NCBI RefSeq assembly: GCF_016925635.1
Contig: NZ_CP070490.1
Coordinates: forward strand, 3,416,001-3,480,000
DNA length: 64,000 nucleotides
Origin: Lysinibacillus fusiformis
GTDB taxonomy: Bacteria; Bacillota; Bacilli; Bacillales_A; Planococcaceae
Direction: 5' to 3'
In this document: positions 61,006 to 64,000 of the stretch, piece after piece
Layout of the letters: every line of letters begins with the position of its first letter
Position numbering within the stretch: the first letter of the stretch is position 1
The notes under the pieces: model-generated
Told to the model about the DNA's origin: nothing
Databases searched by the model: none
What the model saw: the letters and a program-made list of their open reading frames with translations, nothing else
Program-made: the position numbers and the translations under genes

Positions 61006-62319
61006 ATGACTTCAAAATCAACTAAAGGAAGTATGGCATGGTGGCAGCTTTCGCTTCTTGGTATCGGTTGTACACTGGGCACTGGCTTTTTTCTTGGGAC
61101 AAGTATGGCCATTCATAAAAGTGGGCCTGCGGTATTAATTCCTTTTTTATTAGCGGCCATTTGTACGTATATTGTGTATGATGCACTTGTCAAAATGTCT
61201 GTGGACAACCCAGATAAAGGCTCATTTCGTACCTACGCCAAGCAAGCCTTTGGACGCTGGGCAGGCTTTAGTAATGGCTGGGTGTACTTGATTTCTGAGT
61301 TGTTGATTATGGGGAGCCAGCTGATGGCACTCGGTATTTTTACGAAGTTTTGGTTTCCAGCGCTGCCACTCTGGATTGCTGCATCAATTTATGCTGCAAT
61401 CGGATTAGTCGTTATCCTCACTGGTATGAAGGGGTTTGAAAATTTTCAAAATATCTTCGGCGCCCTAAAGGCAGCGGCCATCATTATGTTCATTATCGTA
61501 GCGGTGATCATCATCATGAAAGGCACACCATCCGCTACATTGGCTTCACTTCAAACTAATTATGAAGCATTTTTCTCGCAAGGAATAAAAGGCATTTGGC
61601 TCGGCTTGCTTTATGCCTTTTATGCATACGGAGGAATTGAAGTAATGGGTTTAATGGTCATCGATTTGAGAAATCCAAAGGAAGCGCCAAAAGCAGGGAG
61701 AATGATGCTGTTTGTGATTACGATTATTTTTATCATGGCTATAGCCCTTGCATTGTTACTCGTTTCGTGGAAAGACTTTTCGATCGATGAAAGTCCTTTT
61801 ATTACAGCGCTTCAAAATTATCATATACCCTTAGTGGCAGATATTTTTAATGGTGTGTTAATCATTGCTGGTTTTTCAACAATGGTGGCGTCGCTTTATG
61901 CAGTCATTACCATTCTTACTACACTTGCTGAGGACCATGATGCACCGGCAATACTCGCAAAGAAAGGAAAAATGAAAGTTCCTTTTCCAGCCTTGTTATT
62001 TTTAATGGGTGGGTTAGTGATCACGATTGTGATTGGTTTTTTGCTGCCAGAAAAAATCTTTGAATATTTGATCACGGCAGCGGGTTTAATGTTGATCTAT
62101 AATTGGCTTTTTATTTTAGTAACATATGGGAAACTTATGGAGTTAACGAAGTGGGGGCATGTAAAGAATGGTATAGGGATGTTGCTCATTGCTGTGACGG
62201 TATCTGGGACTTTAGGTGAAAAAACAAGCAGACTCGGTTTTTGCGTGAGCCTGCTCTTTATTGTCTTAATCGGTGTGGCGACGTGGATCGTTGTGAAAAG
62301 GCAAAAAAACATTGTGTAA
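61006..62319 (+). CDS. APC-superfamily amino acid permease
   Basis: This 437-residue transporter has about twelve helices. LLGIGCTLGTGFFLGTS is the APC helix-1 substrate motif and DNPDKGSFRTYAKQAFG lies between helices 2 and 3. It is co-transcribed with the arginine-deiminase-like gene, so it probably carries that enzyme's substrate or product. Its last 54 bases overlap the 3' end of the convergent minus-strand gene. Confidence 0.88.
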   Translation: MTSKSTKGSMAWWQLSLLGIGCTLGTGFFLGTSMAIHKSGPAVLIPFLLAAICTYIVYDALVKMSVDNPDKGSFRTYAKQAFGRWAGFSNGWVYLISELLIMGSQLMALGIFTKFWFPALPLWIAASIYAAIGLVVILTGMKGFENFQNIFGALKAAAIIMFIIVAVIIIMKGTPSATLASLQTNYEAFFSQGIKGIWLGLLYAFYAYGGIEVMGLMVIDLRNPKEAPKAGRMMLFVITIIFIMAIALALLLVSWKDFSIDESPFITALQNYHIPLVADIFNGVLIIAGFSTMVASLYAVITILTTLAEDHDAPAILAKKGKMKVPFPALLFLMGGLVITIVIGFLLPEKIFEYLITAAGLMLIYNWLFILVTYGKLMELTKWGHVKNGIGMLLIAVTVSGTLGEKTSRLGFCVSLLFIVLIGVATWIVVKRQKNIV

Positions 62320-63072
62320 TGAACCATTTTCCTGTGACATCCGTAAAAAAGGACACTTGGATGGACTATGGTTATCATCACTTAAAAAATACTGCTTCCA
62401 TTCATAGCTATCCTCTTGCCCGTACCATTTTAAATCTGGATGCCCTGAAATCGTGTCATAGTCTGCAATACGCTGGCGGATGAGCTTTTTGATTTTTCGT
62501 CCAAAGGTGGTCGAGTCGTTAATATCATCAAATATCCAACGTGGTTGAATAGCCATCAATAAAGTGGAAAAATGACGACTCTTTCGCAATTTATGGGCTG
62601 GTGTTGCACAAGAAATAAAATAGGGCTCTCCATGAAAGCAAAATTCCCATTCATGGTGGGTTGGTTCCATTGGTATTCCCTCAGGCCAATCCATCTCATC
62701 TATATTGGTTAAATTGTTTAAGATGGACCAAAATAACTGCTGATAATCTGCCACTTCAAAGTTTTCTCGCATTTCGTGAGGGGTATGAAAGAATACAGTA
62801 AGTGTTGTATATTTTCCGAAAGTTCGTGACGCTTTCGTATAGTCCTTTAAGCATTGTGCCAACATCTTAATCGATTGCTCCTCCCGTGGATCCCCGACAA
62901 AACTATAGCGCAAATGGTTTGATAAAAAACCCATTCTTGCTGGTATACACGGAAATGTATTCGCTTCGTCTGCAATCGTGGCAGCAAAGTCAGTATAGGC
63001 TGACTGTTGCCATAATGGAAGTGTTTCAAACTTTTCCTCGATCCACTCCCTATCAAACACTACTACTTCCAC
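62266..63072 (-). CDS. YqcI/YcgG-family protein, possible heme-dependent guanidine N-hydroxylase
   Basis: This 268-residue protein belongs to the YqcI/YcgG family. The N-terminal FPCIPARMGFLSNHLRYSFV and EFCFHGEPYFISCATPAHKLRKSR are the typical blocks, along with the C-terminal KCPFLR. Characterised members (GntA in guanitoxin synthesis, and relatives acting on arginine) are heme-dependent N-hydroxylases of guanidino groups; whether this protein shares that activity is inference. It is convergent with, and overlaps, the permease of the arginine-deiminase-like pair. AGGAGG lies before the ATG. Confidence 0.8.
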   Translation of the reverse strand: MEVVVFDREWIEEKFETLPLWQQSAYTDFAATIADEANTFPCIPARMGFLSNHLRYSFVGDPREEQSIKMLAQCLKDYTKASRTFGKYTTLTVFFHTPHEMRENFEVADYQQLFWSILNNLTNIDEMDWPEGIPMEPTHHEWEFCFHGEPYFISCATPAHKLRKSRHFSTLLMAIQPRWIFDDINDSTTFGRKIKKLIRQRIADYDTISGHPDLKWYGQEDSYEWKQYFLSDDNHSPSKCPFLRMSQENGSLHNVFLPFHNDPRRHTD

Positions 63073-63240
63073 TTGAGACTCCTCCTTCTACTCACCTTTA
63101 TACTATTAAAGAAAAGGCAAAGTGGTTACGAATCTAAGGTGAGTGACACGGGTATTCTTATAAAGTTTTTTATTTTTCATTTCAAGTTATGGATATTCAA
63201 AAGATAAATAACCCGATTAAAGAGAGTAACCGGTTTTAGT

Positions 63241-63855
63241 TAAGAAGTGATCACTTTGAGCCAGGAGATGAGCGGTTTTGAATCAAGAGTGATCGCTTTG
63301 AAATAAGGCAAGAATGATCACTTCGAACTAGGGAGAGAGCGGCTTAGAAGTAAAAGAGAGCGCTTCAAGCCAGGAAAAGAGCGGTTGTGAACCAAAAGAG
63401 AGTGCTTCGAACCAAGGAAAGAACGGCTTTGAATCAGAAGCAAGCACTTCAAACCAAAGAAAGAGCGGCTGTGAACCAAAAGAGAGCGCTTCGAGCCAGG
63501 AAAAGAGCGGCTGTGAACCAAAAGAGAGCGCTTCGAACCAATGGATGAGCGGCTTTGCATGAAAAGAGAGCGCTTCGAACCAAAGAAAGGGCGGTTGTGA
63601 ACCAAAAGAGAGCACCACGAACCAAAGAAAGAGCGGCTGTGAACCAAAAGAGAGCGCTTCGAACCAAGGAAAGAGCGGCTTTGAATCAGAAGTGAGGCCT
63701 TCGAACCAAAGAATGATCGGTTTAGAAGTAATAATGATCACTTCTGGCCAAAGAAAGAGCGGTAGCGGTTCAAAATGATCGCTTCGAACCAAGGTAAGAG
63801 CGGCTTTGAATCAAATGAGATCACTTCGAGCCAAAGAAAGAGCGGCTTTGAATAA
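63241..63855. repeat. long tandem array, 42-bp units made of two 21-bp halves
   Basis: About 14-15 units of 42 bp alternate the halves AGAGCGGCTTTGAATCAAAA and GAGCGCTTCGAACCAAAGAA (each 21 bp long with one further base). Several early and late units carry GATCAC or GATCGC in place of GAGCGC. The array fills most of the 797 bases between the YqcI/YcgG gene and the last gene. Long frames run through it on the minus strand in more than one phase because the period is a multiple of three; they lack ribosome sites. Confidence 0.93.
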
Positions 63856-63869
63856 AAAGCCATCACCAC

Positions 63870-64000
63870 TCAGCCTTTTTGTTGAAAAACCTTTTCCTCT
63901 AGAATGGTTAGAGCATGCTGGATGTCCTTTAGATCATCCTGTGTTGCGTGTTGAATAAGCTGTAAAAAGCGTTCTTCGATACAAGCGAATGCCTCCTCCA
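63870..64000 (-). CDS. C-terminal end of an unidentified gene, cut by window
   Basis: The minus strand is open from the window edge to the TGA at 63870-63872. The visible 43 residues (ending EEKVFQQKG, with EEAFACIEERFLQLIQHATQ before) are amphipathic and helical. They are too few to identify. Codon use looks normal. Confidence 0.65.
   Translation of the reverse strand, partial: EEAFACIEERFLQLIQHATQDDLKDIQHALTILEEKVFQQKG

Noticed and set aside
63318-63792. Overlapping minus-strand frames of 72-154 codons with repeats such as FEALSFGSQPLF
   Set aside because: They arise because the 42-bp array is free of stops in several phases. There is no ribosome site, and equal openness in more than one frame argues against a protein.
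1-64000. Prophage, insertion sequence, integron or defence island
   Set aside because: No integrase, transposase, phage structural, restriction or toxin-antitoxin gene was recognised anywhere in the window.

Overview
The window looks like a chromosomal segment of a low-GC, endospore-forming Firmicute, most like Lysinibacillus (Caryophanaceae/Bacillaceae). The evidence is an SLH-anchored S-layer-type enzyme, GerA/B/C germination genes, a splAB spore photoproduct lyase pair, FMN riboswitch control of a rib operon, Gram-positive ribosome binding sites with frequent GTG/TTG starts, and Bacillus-type panBCD and dinG. I see no transposase, integrase, phage gene, rRNA, tRNA or CRISPR array. Species is inferred, not proven.

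Layout. 1-1.9 kb: panB (5' cut)-panC-panD, pantothenate synthesis. 2.1-7.2 kb: an SLH 5'-nucleotidase inserted between panD and dinG. 7.3-11.6 kb: a TetR regulator divergent from a CocE-type hydrolase and an MFS transporter. 11.7-16.5 kb: a 7TMR-DISM diguanylate cyclase, then a PEP-mutase-like gene and an alkylation-repair operon (adaA-alkA-ogt). 16.7 kb: a yuzA-like gene. 17-29.3 kb: a complete reductive pyrimidine catabolism island (aminotransferase and mmsA on the minus strand; PucR regulator; carbamoylase, dihydropyrimidinase, preT, preA, NCS1 permease and a 69-residue unknown on the plus strand). 29.5-32.6 kb: two divergent amino-acid permeases. 32.7-36.3 kb: a gerA-gerB-gerC operon. 36.4-42.7 kb: pgeF-like gene, a possible membrane terpene cyclase homologue, a LysM-CAP protein, a TPM protein, a VanW protein, a soluble chemoreceptor and a HAD phosphatase. 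42.9-47.2 kb: an MFS drug exporter, a 1-kb repeat cluster and a YibE/F pair. 47.4-49.8 kb: two tandem FMN riboswitches and ribE-ribB-ribH. 49.9-54.7 kb: an orphan GerA-type protein, an orphan histidine kinase, a phosphatase-like protein and an acetyltransferase. 54.9-59.7 kb: a large secreted repeat protein and splAB. 59.7-64 kb: a broken Nudix gene, an arginine-deiminase-like enzyme with a permease, a YqcI/YcgG protein, a long tandem array and the 3' end of an unidentified gene.

How genes work together. The pyrimidine island should take uracil or thymine to beta-alanine or 3-aminoisobutyrate and then, through the aminotransferase and MmsA, to acetyl-CoA or propionyl-CoA. Beta-alanine is also the PanD product used by PanC. 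The rib operon lacks ribD and any GTP cyclohydrolase II domain, so those functions must lie elsewhere.

The most unusual non-coding signals are the tandem FMN riboswitches with compensatory P1 changes, a triplicated 152-bp structured unit between preT and preA, and three arrays of unrelated sequence that share a 21-bp period (38.9, 47.9 and 63.2-63.9 kb).
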